Shown: positions 36,475 to 45,972 of the stretch, one piece after another
Numbering within the stretch: position 1 is the stretch's first letter
How the letters are laid out: the number at the start of each line of letters is the position of its first letter
From: JAIEPX01 sp963725255
GTDB taxonomy: Bacteria; Pseudomonadota; Gammaproteobacteria; JAIEPX01
Assembly: GCA_963725255.1 (NCBI GenBank)
Contig: CAVRXV010000001.1
Location: 1 to 64,000, forward strand
DNA length: 64,000 nt
Reading direction: 5' to 3'
Notes under the pieces: model-generated
What the model saw: the letters and a program-made list of their open reading frames with translations, nothing else
The model's database searches: none
What the model was told of the DNA's origin: nothing
Program-made: the position numbers and the translations under genes

Positions 36475-39400
36475 ATGGATTTTAATATAATTGATGCCGA
36501 TGAGCGCTCACAAGCGCTGGATGTAAAGCGTTCTTTTATTGTGCAAGCGCCTGCGGGATCAGGAAAAACAGAATTATTGATACAACGAATTTTATCATTA
36601 TTAGCGTATGCCTGCGAAGAACCTGAGCATATTGTCTCTATCACGTTTACTCGTAAAGCCGCTGCCGAAATGCGTAAGCGTTTGTTATCCGCTTTAATGA
36701 TAGCGCAAACTAAACCAGCACCTGAGCAACCACACGCATTAGTGACATGGACATTAGCGCGTAAAGTTCTTGAAGTTGATGCACAAAAAAAATGGCAATT
36801 ATTACAAAATCCTAATCGTTTACGACTTCAAACAATTGATTCGTTGTGCGCGAATATTGCACGAAGTGCGCCGTATTTATCGCAATTTGGTTCAGAACCT
36901 TCGGTATTTAGTGATCCTACTCCGTATTATCAACAAGCCGCTCGTGAGCTGATGAAACAATTATCGCAAGACTCAACTTGGCAACCAGCGTTGGCTCGTT
37001 TACTACTGCATTTGGATAATGATTGGAATACCGTTCAAAAAATGTTGACCTCAATGTTAGGACGTCGAGATCAGTGGTTAGCGCATTTATTGGAGCATAA
37101 TGATTTAGAAAGTAAAAGGCACGCGCTTGAATTAAGCTTAGAACATGTGATTACTGATACTCTCGAAATGAGTGTTGATTTATTTCCTCAACATTGTCAA
37201 TCTGAATTGCTATTTTTATTGCGATCTGCTGCAACTGTGCTCTCACAAAATGAGACAGAAAATCCATTTGATATTTTTTTAGATCAATCTGATTTTCCCG
37301 CTTCAGAGGTGAATGATTTATCTGCATGGCAAACAATAGCCAACTTTTTATTGACTCAAACCGGAGATTGGCGCAAATCATTTACAACGGCTCAAGGTTT
37401 TTTAGCCCCATCAGGAACAAAAATAGCGTCTGAAAAAGAGCAACGAGTCAGAGCCAAACAACGTTTAGAGGATTTGATCAGTGAATTAAAAAATCACGAG
37501 GAACTGCATCAAATATTGTTGGAAATACAACAACTACCTCCATCTAAGTATTCCGATGAACAATGGCAAATTTTATCCGATTTGGTGATATTACTGCCCA
37601 TATTAGCCGCCCAATTGCAGTTGGTTTTTAGAGAACATCATGGCGTTGATTTTATTGAAGTGGCCACAAGAGCACGTTTGGCGCTGGGTTCTGCAGACAA
37701 TCCTACAGAAATGGCACTCAATTGGGATTATCGAATTCGACATTTATTAGTCGACGAATTTCAAGATACCTCTACACCCCAATTTCGTTTAATCGAATTA
37801 CTGACTGCCGGCTGGCAACCCAATGATGGTCGAACACTATTTTTAGTAGGCGATCCAATGCAATCGATTTATCGATTTCGTGAAGCTGAGGTAGGATTGT
37901 TTTTACGTGCTCAATTGCATGGAATCAGTGATATTGCGTTGACACCATTGCAACTCAAAGTGAATTTTAGGTCAAAACCACAACTCATTGAGTGGATTAA
38001 TACTTCATTTCAAACACTGTTTCCGGCTCAAGATGAAATGAGCGTTGGAGCCGTAACTTATGCTCCTTCGCATTCTCCAGAAAAGTCTGAAGAAGGAGTT
38101 GTTGCTGTTCATCCAATGATTAATTCAAATACTGATGAAGAAGCTCAAAAAATTGTTTCCATTATTGAAAAAACGCGCGATGAAAACGCTCAACACAGAA
38201 TCGTTATTTTAGTTCGAGCAAGACATCATGCTGCAGCAATTTTTGTTGCATTACAAAGAAAAGGATTCCGATATCAGGCACAAGATATGGAGAAATTGAG
38301 TCACCGTGCTGTCATTCAAGATTGTTTTGCGTTGACTAGAGCGCTACTCCACCCTGCCGATAAAATTGCATGGTTGGCACTTCTGCGTGCTCCGTGGTGT
38401 GGATTATCGTTGGCCGATTTATTAGTGATCACAGAAGCGGTTGGCTCAGGCGTTTTATGGCCCGTCATCGAGCAATTCGAAAAATACGAAAATTTTACTG
38501 AAGATGCCAAAGTTCGATTGACTCGTGTTGTACCTATTTTGCAACAAGCACTCTCGCAACGAGGTCGATTAACATTACGCAATTGGATTCAGTCAACATG
38601 GAAAGCGCTCGGTGGGCTTTCATGTATTAAACAAGCCGCTGATTTTCAAAATGCGGATCGTTATTTTACTTTACTCGATCAACTTTCTCCTCTTGAAATG
38701 TATGATTTTTCTTTAATTGAAAATCAACTCAATAATTTATTTGCAACCGTCGATCCAGAATCTGATGACCGTTTACAAATTATGACCATGCATAAAGCCA
38801 AAGGACTGGAATTTGATGTGGTGATTTTACCGGGTCTAGAACGTACTGCTAAAGCAGATAGTGCACAATTATTACTCTGGTGGGAACGTCCTCGCCCGGA
38901 TGCTCAAGCCGATTTAATATTAGGTCCTATTAAACCTACTGCTAGCTTGGGAGATCCTATTTATAATTATTTGCGTTTTCAAGATGCTTGCAAATCACAA
39001 TATGAAATTACTCGAGTGCTTTATGTTGCGACAACGCGCGCTAAAAAAGCCCTTCATTTATTGGGAAATATTGAAATATCCGATGAAGAAGTATTGGCAC
39101 TTCCTCCTCAAGATAGTTTTCTGCGAATGTTATGGCCACATGTTGAACATGAATTTCATCAAGCAAAAGAAAATCATTCAGTACCGGATACCATTCAAAA
39201 GTCTGTGAAAAAATTGGCTAGATTGCCTGCTGATTTTAAAAATCTTGATGAAACTCAAATGATTGATATCACTGTACATCAAGACGCATTAGTGAACGAT
39301 AGTTTCTCATCGGCTGAGAAACTATCTCAAACAGAAATTTCTGAAAAAAATTTACCGGATTGGTCGCTTGATCAAACAGCAGAACATATTGGTACAGTTA

Positions 39401-39912
39401 TTCATCGCACTTTAGAGCGCATTGCCAATGAAGGTTTGCAACGTTGGCAAGCATTTAATGCTATAGATCATTATCCGCTCTGGGAAACTCAGCTGCAACA
39501 ATTGGGATTGGCTCACTCAGAAATGAGTTCTTCTTTAGAGGTTATTTCAGATGCAATAACCAAAACTATAGCAGACGAAAAGGGTCGTTGGATTCTGAGT
39601 CAACATGCCGAAAGCCATACTGAATACCCTATTACGCTGGTCCAGAATAACGCGGTCGTCCACTGTATTATTGATAGAACCTTTATTGATAATGAAGGCC
39701 AGCGCTGGATCATAGACTATAAGACTGCCATCCCTAAGGCTGCACAAACGCCCGACGCCTTCCTTCGCGAAGCCTTCCAATACCATGCCTCCCAGCTTCA
39801 TCTCTACGCCAAAGCCTTCTCCTGCCTGGAACAACGCCCTATTCAGCTAGCCCTCTACTTCCCTCGTTCTAGCTTCTTTTATGCCTGGAGCTATGAGGCT
39901 GTTGAGGCCTGA
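36475..39912 (+). CDS. AddA-like helicase-nuclease
   Basis: UvrD-type superfamily 1A helicase fused to a C-terminal nuclease. Walker A APAGSGKT at residues 25-32, SITFTRKAAAEMRKR (motif Ia), LLVDEFQDTSTPQF (motif II), LVGDPMQSIYRFREAEV (motif III), IMTMHKAKGLEFDVVILPG (motif V), VLYVATTRAKKALHL (motif VI). The nuclease motif is CIIDRTFIDNEGQRWIIDYKTA near 1063-1085. Together with the upstream AddB-like protein it would resect double-strand breaks as a RecBCD substitute. No recB, recC or recD of the RecBCD type is in the window. 1145 aa, intact: the longest clean frame here. Confidence 0.9.
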   Translation: MDFNIIDADERSQALDVKRSFIVQAPAGSGKTELLIQRILSLLAYACEEPEHIVSITFTRKAAAEMRKRLLSALMIAQTKPAPEQPHALVTWTLARKVLEVDAQKKWQLLQNPNRLRLQTIDSLCANIARSAPYLSQFGSEPSVFSDPTPYYQQAARELMKQLSQDSTWQPALARLLLHLDNDWNTVQKMLTSMLGRRDQWLAHLLEHNDLESKRHALELSLEHVITDTLEMSVDLFPQHCQSELLFLLRSAATVLSQNETENPFDIFLDQSDFPASEVNDLSAWQTIANFLLTQTGDWRKSFTTAQGFLAPSGTKIASEKEQRVRAKQRLEDLISELKNHEELHQILLEIQQLPPSKYSDEQWQILSDLVILLPILAAQLQLVFREHHGVDFIEVATRARLALGSADNPTEMALNWDYRIRHLLVDEFQDTSTPQFRLIELLTAGWQPNDGRTLFLVGDPMQSIYRFREAEVGLFLRAQLHGISDIALTPLQLKVNFRSKPQLIEWINTSFQTLFPAQDEMSVGAVTYAPSHSPEKSEEGVVAVHPMINSNTDEEAQKIVSIIEKTRDENAQHRIVILVRARHHAAAIFVALQRKGFRYQAQDMEKLSHRAVIQDCFALTRALLHPADKIAWLALLRAPWCGLSLADLLVITEAVGSGVLWPVIEQFEKYENFTEDAKVRLTRVVPILQQALSQRGRLTLRNWIQSTWKALGGLSCIKQAADFQNADRYFTLLDQLSPLEMYDFSLIENQLNNLFATVDPESDDRLQIMTMHKAKGLEFDVVILPGLERTAKADSAQLLLWWERPRPDAQADLILGPIKPTASLGDPIYNYLRFQDACKSQYEITRVLYVATTRAKKALHLLGNIEISDEEVLALPPQDSFLRMLWPHVEHEFHQAKENHSVPDTIQKSVKKLARLPADFKNLDETQMIDITVHQDALVNDSFSSAEKLSQTEISEKNLPDWSLDQTAEHIGTVIHRTLERIANEGLQRWQAFNAIDHYPLWETQLQQLGLAHSEMSSSLEVISDAITKTIADEKGRWILSQHAESHTEYPITLVQNNAVVHCIIDRTFIDNEGQRWIIDYKTAIPKAAQTPDAFLREAFQYHASQLHLYAKAFSCLEQRPIQLALYFPRSSFFYAWSYEAVEA

Positions 39913-39939
39913 TCACAGGCAAGCGGCTACTCTATAAGC

Positions 39940-39945
39940 TATAAT
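39940..39945 (+). promoter_or_regulatory. -10 box of the 590-aa orphan gene
   Basis: TATAAT at 39940-39945 in GCTATAATTAAG, about 60 bases before the ATG at 40006. No clear -35. Similar to the boxes at 53041 and 62159. Confidence 0.4.
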
Positions 39946-40005
39946 TAAGCTAGAAGAGGTAATCGATTCGTTTGCGATTGGTGAATACGAATAGAGGTGG
40001 TAACT

Positions 40006-41775
40006 ATGAGTGCAAAAGATAAAGAAGCCTTGAATCTTGAGAAGTTTCAGGAAGCTTATGTGCATATTTTAAATGAATTAAAAGCTTTTAATGACAGCAT
40101 ATCAAGCACTGATGTTGCAAAGAATATTGATGTAAAACTTGCATTAGAAAATCAGCTGAGAACCCTACAAGATGATTTTATTAGGCTCAGTGAAGAATCC
40201 TCTAATACGGGGCTTAGTCCTAAAGAATGGGAATCATATTCAAGGACTCTTGATGAAGTTATCACTCAAATAAAAGATAAAATAGGAAGTACGATACCTA
40301 AATTTGAAGAAGAAATTGGACAAGAAGATAACCAACTTATTGATGATCCCAATGCTATCTTTGATGAAATCTTGATGGACTTAGAACGTAATGAACATCA
40401 GGACAATCTCGAGAGTGGAGATACGCAAATTTATGAGCAAAAAGCTTCATCAGAGCCGGCTAAAAAAGACTCTCAAATTGAACAAGATATCGAAGATATA
40501 CTAGTTGCATTCGAAAAGTCATCTGATAAAACTCAAAAATCATTCGTTGAAGATATAGAACATCAAGTGTCAGAGCATCAATCAATACAGTCGGGCTTGG
40601 TAAGTGATGTAATGGATACATTTGCTTTTGGTACTCCGATTAAAAATCTTTACAAAGACGCTAGGGCTGCGATTAGAGAAAAAAATATTAATGCAATTGA
40701 AAATATTGAATTAAGAGTTAGTCAGCTTCAAGGTCAATTAGAAAGAGCTAAAAATGATAACGCGTCGAAGTTACCCCAATCCCCACTCCGTAAAGTGGTG
40801 GTGTCAGTTCTTGAAATTGCAATTACTGAACTGACAAAAATTAAAGATTCACTTTTGGAGGCGCGTAAAGAACTCACTCGCCAACCGCCTGCTATTGAAA
40901 CTATGAAAGCTATTAAGGGAATGTTGGAAGGAGGGCAGAATTTGGACTCATTGAGCAAGAGGCGTGACCCAAATAGTCCGCATCAAGAACTTCTCGCTGA
41001 CTTTCATTCAATCGAAGCAAAAATTGCTGCTGGTGTAAACCCTGCCGAATTTCTTGATAAGCTGAATAAGATGAAGGCTCAGCTTGAAAAAGCAGAGCCA
41101 AAAATAATTATAGGATCAAGAAGAAGTGCTGCTGAGACTACTATTCCCTCAGTGAGCGCAAAAGCACCAGCTATACCACCACGTCCAGCTAATAGGGCTG
41201 TTGAGAGTGCATCCTCTGTAGGTGCAAGAGCACCAGCTCTACCACCAAGACGTCCAGGTAATACGGCTACAACTTCAGCAATGGATATAACTATTGATTT
41301 AGATAAAATTTCAGCAGGTATAGATGCCCTAATCAATTCACGTGGTTTTTCATCAAGATCAGTGCAACCATTAAAAGCTGTTGCTGATTATAATAGTCTT
41401 AGGGCTGACATTGCATCCTCTAAAACGGTGCAACCAGAAATGCAAATGAGGTTAGTAGAAAATAGAAAAATTCTAACTCAAGCGATGGGATTTGGTAACC
41501 AAGTTGAACGCGTAGAGAAGCTCGCCAATGATTCAAAATTACTCTCTTCACCTGCTAATGCACAGAAACTATTAGCTGCAGTAACTAAGCTTAGTGAAAA
41601 ATTGGAATCTGAAGTTCAAAAATTAGAAAACAAACAAAAAAACCCTCGAATGAATGCTGCAGTAGATGTTATTGCCGTGACCCTCGATAAACTCTATCAG
41701 GTCAAATCAAAAGTAGTACAAAAATTACCTGCAGAGCAAAGGGTAAAAGAAGAAACGCGCCATTTTAAACAGTAG
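40006..41775 (+). CDS. Coiled-coil orphan protein with PxxP linker, effector-like
   Basis: Not recognised. 589 residues, no signal peptide. Helical and coiled-coil regions at about 1-100, 200-300 and 430-580 flank an acidic stretch (about 100-180) and a Pro-rich linker near 385-420 with KAPAIPPRPANRA and RAPALPPRRPGN, which look like SH3-binding PxxP motifs. Two segments, KVVVSVLEIAITELTKIKDSL and NAAVDVIAVTLDKLYQVKSK, resemble one another and may mark a duplicated helical module. The ATG at 40006 has AGAGGTGG upstream; a GTG at 39997 is less likely. It stands alone between the AddA-like gene and the nucleotidase. Features fit a host-directed effector, without proof. Confidence 0.7.
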   Translation: MSAKDKEALNLEKFQEAYVHILNELKAFNDSISSTDVAKNIDVKLALENQLRTLQDDFIRLSEESSNTGLSPKEWESYSRTLDEVITQIKDKIGSTIPKFEEEIGQEDNQLIDDPNAIFDEILMDLERNEHQDNLESGDTQIYEQKASSEPAKKDSQIEQDIEDILVAFEKSSDKTQKSFVEDIEHQVSEHQSIQSGLVSDVMDTFAFGTPIKNLYKDARAAIREKNINAIENIELRVSQLQGQLERAKNDNASKLPQSPLRKVVVSVLEIAITELTKIKDSLLEARKELTRQPPAIETMKAIKGMLEGGQNLDSLSKRRDPNSPHQELLADFHSIEAKIAAGVNPAEFLDKLNKMKAQLEKAEPKIIIGSRRSAAETTIPSVSAKAPAIPPRPANRAVESASSVGARAPALPPRRPGNTATTSAMDITIDLDKISAGIDALINSRGFSSRSVQPLKAVADYNSLRADIASSKTVQPEMQMRLVENRKILTQAMGFGNQVERVEKLANDSKLLSSPANAQKLLAAVTKLSEKLESEVQKLENKQKNPRMNAAVDVIAVTLDKLYQVKSKVVQKLPAEQRVKEETRHFKQ

Positions 41776-41879
41776 GGGTCAAATCTAAGTTTGAGCTACC
41801 CTCTATCCCTCCTTGATCTAATTATGAGAAAATAGCTTTGAGTTTGAAATAACACAGAGTGATTCATAAGGAACACGAC

Positions 41880-42770
41880 ATGGCTAAGCATTTAGACGAT
41901 AAATTAGTGATCGCGGTCTCTTCCCGCGCTTTATTTGACTTGACGGAAAGCAATACTGTCTATGAACAAAAAGGCGTGGAAGCTTTTGCGCGCTATCAGG
42001 TCGAGCATGAAAACAATATTTTAGAGCCTGGTGGGGCTTTTGGGCTGGTTCAGAAACTGCTTAATCTCAATCAGTACGGGCCCTATGTCGAAATCATACT
42101 ACTCTCTCGCAACAGTGCCGACACGGGCTTACGTGTATTTAACTCGATTGCACATTATCAACTGGATATTACTCGCGCAGCATTTTGCAGTGGCGAAAGT
42201 CCTTATCGTTATATTTCAGCGTTTGGCTCGCATTTATTTTTATCGATGGATCCTGCGGATGTTCGAAACGCACTCGCTGATAATTGTGCTGCGGCAACAA
42301 TTTTGAGTGAAGAACCCTCTAGCCAACGCCATCATCAACTTCGTATTGCTTTTGATGGAGATGCCGTAATTTTTGGCGATGATGCGGAGCGGGTTTATCA
42401 GGAACAGGGGCTTGAGGCTTTTGTGGAGAGTGAAAAGGCCTCTGCATTTAATCCCCTACCTGGAGGCCCTTTTAAAGGATTTTTAAGTGCGTTGCATCAA
42501 TTACAGCAGCTATTACCCACTGAAAATTCACCACTGCGTACAGCTTTGGTCACGGCTCGTTCTGCACCCGCTCATGAGCGCGTAATTCGTACCTTACGAT
42601 CATGGAATATTCGTTTAGATGAAGCCTTATTTTTAGGCGGCTTAGAGAAAGGTCATTTTTTGAAAGCGTTTGGGGCTGATATATTTTTCGATGACCAACG
42701 TGTTCATTGTGATTCAGCGAGTCAGCATGTGGCGACGGGGCATGTGCCGCACGGTGTTGTTAATGTGTAA
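41880..42770 (+). CDS. Cytosolic 5'-nucleotidase (NT5C1-like family)
   Basis: Removes phosphate from nucleoside monophosphates. Family blocks: LVIAVSSRALFDL at the start, EIILLSRNSADTGLRVFNS, ITRAAFCSGESPYRYI, and in the second half LRIAFDGDAVIFGDDAERVY with the HAD-type DxD, ALVTARSAPAHERVIRTLR, and FDDQRVHCDSA. The ATG at 41880 (MAKHLDDKL) follows AAGGAAC and fits the family better than 41859. About 296 aa, intact. Bacterial members are scattered; a role in nucleotide salvage is inferred from the family. Confidence 0.88.
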   Translation: MAKHLDDKLVIAVSSRALFDLTESNTVYEQKGVEAFARYQVEHENNILEPGGAFGLVQKLLNLNQYGPYVEIILLSRNSADTGLRVFNSIAHYQLDITRAAFCSGESPYRYISAFGSHLFLSMDPADVRNALADNCAAATILSEEPSSQRHHQLRIAFDGDAVIFGDDAERVYQEQGLEAFVESEKASAFNPLPGGPFKGFLSALHQLQQLLPTENSPLRTALVTARSAPAHERVIRTLRSWNIRLDEALFLGGLEKGHFLKAFGADIFFDDQRVHCDSASQHVATGHVPHGVVNV

Positions 42771-42795
42771 CAAAACGTCCATATTTAGCCCATCC

Positions 42796-43488
42796 CTACA
42801 CCTGACACGCAGTCGGCCAAATTCTCAACATCGCATTACTGCCCCGCTGAAATTCATACGCTACTTGTTTGAGCTCTACTCCGTAATGCTGCATTTGTAG
42901 TTGAAGCATAACTGGCCCTAATAAATCAGATATTTCTCCGTAAGCATTGGAAAGTGGAAAAATTCTCGTTTCTTTTGCGACTCTACATAATTCTTTGATA
43001 AACGACACATGTTGTTCCAAACTCAATCCACTTTGTGCAAAAAGATAATGTGAGCAAAGAGCTAAATCAAAGGAACTATCTGGAAAATTTAATTTTGGTA
43101 ATACTTCAGCTTGATAGCGTTTTTCACTTTGTCCTTTAGGATAATCAACAAGAAAACGATCTGCTGCTAGTAATAAATTGTTTTTGACATCAGTCCATGT
43201 GGCACTAGTATCCAGTAAATAGTGCTCTTGATGTTCGTCAAAATGATTTTTCATGCGGGCAATATTTTTTTCGACTAATGCTCTCATTTCTTTTTCATTG
43301 AGGTCATAATTTCGTGCACATGAAACAACAGATTTTCCTTGGGCAGACATTTCGAGATTAAAGGTATCAAACCCGCTGGCACATGTTATGATTTTTTTAT
43401 TTAAATCCGCCTCACTTAAATCAAACATATGTTGATAGTCTAAGAGGTTGTGTCCGCTCAAAAGTAGGTCTTTAACGACAGTATCCAT
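42796..43488 (-). CDS. SAM-dependent methyltransferase-like protein
   Basis: Class I methyltransferase fold: IITCASGFDTFNLEMSAQGKSVVSCA corresponds to the SAM-binding loop, normally GxGxG, but it here reads CASGFDTF; LNFPDSSFDLALCSHYLF is the post-I Asp motif with a typical CSHYLF. 230 aa. Substrate unknown. Convergent with the nucleotidase and divergent from the leucine-degradation genes, so probably its own transcription unit. Confidence 0.8.
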   Translation of the reverse strand: MDTVVKDLLLSGHNLLDYQHMFDLSEADLNKKIITCASGFDTFNLEMSAQGKSVVSCARNYDLNEKEMRALVEKNIARMKNHFDEHQEHYLLDTSATWTDVKNNLLLAADRFLVDYPKGQSEKRYQAEVLPKLNFPDSSFDLALCSHYLFAQSGLSLEQHVSFIKELCRVAKETRIFPLSNAYGEISDLLGPVMLQLQMQHYGVELKQVAYEFQRGSNAMLRIWPTACQV

Positions 43489-43614
43489 TGTTTTCTCCTC
43501 GCCAGTGACGGTAGAATAAGATGAAATAGGTCACATGAGTGTACCATAGTGGAATCACTCATGCGACGACTGGAATAAGCTTATAAACGGAATTTACATA
43601 CGAAAAGGAGCCTT

Positions 43615-44772
43615 ATGTCTCAAGGTCTTAATTTTCAACTAGGCGAAAGCATTGAGTTGTTAAGAGAATCAGTAAAGCAGTTTGCTGATAGAGAAATCGC
43701 CCCTATTGCCGCGGAGATTGATGCTTCTAATACTTTTCCTGCCGAACTTTGGCCCAAGTTAGGTCAGCTTGGACTCCATGGGATCACAGTCGCTGAGGAA
43801 TATGGCGGTGCTAACATGGGCTATTTGGCCCATGCGATTGCGATGGAAGAAATCAGCCGGGCTTCTGCCTCTGTAGGACTTAGTTACGGGGCTCATTCTA
43901 ATCTTTGTATTAATCAAATTCACCGCAATGGTTCCCCTGAGCAAAAAAAAAAATATTTGCCCAAACTCGTGTCGGGTGAGCATGTGGGTGCATTAGCGAT
44001 GAGCGAAGCCGGAGCTGGTTCTGACGTTGTGAGCATGCGATTACTCGCTGAAAAGTGGATGATAAATATGTTCTGAATGGTACGAAAATGTGGGTGACAA
44101 ACGGCCCCGATGCCGATGTACTGGTTGTATACGCTAAAACAGATAAAGATGCAGGATCCATGGAATTACCGCATTTTTGATAGAGAAAGGATTTCGTGGT
44201 TTTAAAACCGCCCAAAAACTGGATAAATTAGGGATGCGAGGTTCGAGCACTTGCGAATTAGTTTTTGATGATTGTGAAGTTCCTTTCGAAAATGTATTGG
44301 GTAAAGAAAATCACGGTGTAGAAGTGTTAATGAGTGGTTTAGATTATGAACGACTTATTTTGGCTGCAGGCCCTGTTGGTATTATGCAATCCTGTTTAGA
44401 TTTAGTACTCCCCTACGTTCATCAACGTAAACAATTTGGTCATGCAATTGGTGAGTTTCAACTTATTCAAGCAAAATTAGCCGATATGTACACGATACTC
44501 AATGCCTCTCGCGCTTATCTGTATGCTGTTGCGCGTGCGTGTGATGCAGGCCAAGTGGATCGTAAAGATGCCGCGAGTGTTATTTTATACACGTCAGAAA
44601 ATGCGACACATATGGCGTTGGATGCGATTCAGTGTTTAGGTGGAAATGGTTATATCAACGAGTACCTGCAGGACGATTATTGCGTGATGCAAAATTATAT
44701 GAAATAGGTGCGGGCACTTCAGAAATTCGCCGTATATTAATTGGTCGCGAATTATTTAAGGAAACGTTATAA
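43615..44772 (+). pseudogene. liuA: Isovaleryl-CoA dehydrogenase, three frameshifts
   Basis: FAD enzyme for the third step of leucine breakdown. The blocks YGGANMGYLAHAIAMEEISRAS, LSYGAHSNLCINQI and LAMSEAGAGSDVVSM are in frame 1; MWVTNGPDADVLVVYAKT follows after a lost base near 44050; EKGFRGFKTAQKLDKLGMRGS, CEVPFENVLG, LDYERLILAAGPVGIMQ (with the catalytic Glu) and QCLGGNGYINEY after another near 44158; and AGTSEIRRILIGRELF at the end after a third near 44665. Total length is that of a normal 386-aa enzyme. First gene of the cluster with thiolase, mccB and hydratase. Confidence 0.87.
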
Positions 44773-44786
44773 CGAAGGGTTTTTTT

Positions 44787-45956
44787 ATGTCGAAGGATGC
44801 TATTGTTATTGTTTCTGCTAAACGCACACCGATTGGTAATTTCCAAGGTTGTTTGCAATCGCTCTCCGCCACAGATTTAGGGGCCAAGGCCATTCAATCT
44901 GCTGTTACAGACAGTAATATTTCAAGCGATGATATTGATGCTGTGATTATGGGATGTGTTTTACCCGCTGGACTCCGTCAAGCACCTGCTCGTCAGGCTG
45001 CTCTAGGAGCTGGTTTACCCACTCATGTAGGCTGCACTACGGTGAATAAAGTCTGCGGATCAGGAATGCAATCCATTATTTTTGCGCATGATTCTTTACG
45101 CTCTGGCAATGCTGACATTGTCGTTGCAGGCGGAATGGAAAGCATGAGTAATGCACCCTACTTACTACCTAAAGCAAGATCGGGATATCGTTTAGGTCAT
45201 CAAACTGTTTTAGATCATCTTTTTTATGATGGGCTAGAAGATGCGTATGAACATAAATTAATGGGGCATTTCGCAGAACAATGTGCCAAAAAATTTAATT
45301 TTTCACGTGAAGATCAAGATACCTTTGCACTAAACTCAGTTCAAAAAGCACGTGATGCCACGACTCAAGGTTTTTTTAAAGATGAAATTATTTCTGTGCA
45401 CGTGAAAGATCAAATAATTTCTTTAGATGAAGGACCTCAGACTGCTCGTCCGGAAAAAATTCCTCAACTAAAACCGGCATTTTCTGAAGATGGTACTATC
45501 ACCGCTGCCAATGCGAGCTCAATTTCTGATGGTGCAGCAGCTCTCGTATTAATGACTGAAAGCCAAGCTAAAGAATTAAATCTTTCCCCTCTTGCTCGAC
45601 TCGTTGCTCACAGCACCTATTCGCAGGACCCTGCGTGGTTTACGACGGCTCCTATTGGCGCAATTGAAAAATTATTGCAAAAAACCTCATGGAAACTAGA
45701 GGATATTGATTTGTTTGAAATCAATGAGGCATTTGCCGTTGTGACTTTAGCCACGATGTCGTCTTTAAATTTAGATCCTAGTAAAGTTAATATTCATGGT
45801 GGTGCGTGTGTGTTAGGTCACCCCTTAGGTGCCTCGGGAGCACGTATCGTTGTTACGTTAATTCACGCTTTACGTACGCATAGTTTAAAACGGGGAATCG
45901 CTGCATTGTGTATCGGAGGCGGTGAGGCAACTGCAGTTGCCGTTGAAATAATTTGA
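44787..45956 (+). CDS. atoB: Acetyl-CoA acetyltransferase (thiolase)
   Basis: Degradative or biosynthetic thiolase joining or splitting acetoacetyl-CoA. The nucleophilic Cys lies in TTVNKVCGSGMQS (about residue 90), with NEAFAVVTLA, HGGACVLGHPLGASGARI and CIGGGEATAVAVE supplying the other active-site His and Cys. 389 aa, intact, ATG 44787. It sits between two broken leucine-catabolism genes, where a thiolase handles acetoacetate produced by the pathway. Its preserved frame suggests a use beyond leucine, such as polyhydroxybutyrate or fatty acid metabolism. Confidence 0.94.
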   Translation: MSKDAIVIVSAKRTPIGNFQGCLQSLSATDLGAKAIQSAVTDSNISSDDIDAVIMGCVLPAGLRQAPARQAALGAGLPTHVGCTTVNKVCGSGMQSIIFAHDSLRSGNADIVVAGGMESMSNAPYLLPKARSGYRLGHQTVLDHLFYDGLEDAYEHKLMGHFAEQCAKKFNFSREDQDTFALNSVQKARDATTQGFFKDEIISVHVKDQIISLDEGPQTARPEKIPQLKPAFSEDGTITAANASSISDGAAALVLMTESQAKELNLSPLARLVAHSTYSQDPAWFTTAPIGAIEKLLQKTSWKLEDIDLFEINEAFAVVTLATMSSLNLDPSKVNIHGGACVLGHPLGASGARIVVTLIHALRTHSLKRGIAALCIGGGEATAVAVEII

Positions 45957-45972
45957 TTTAATGGAGAAAGGA

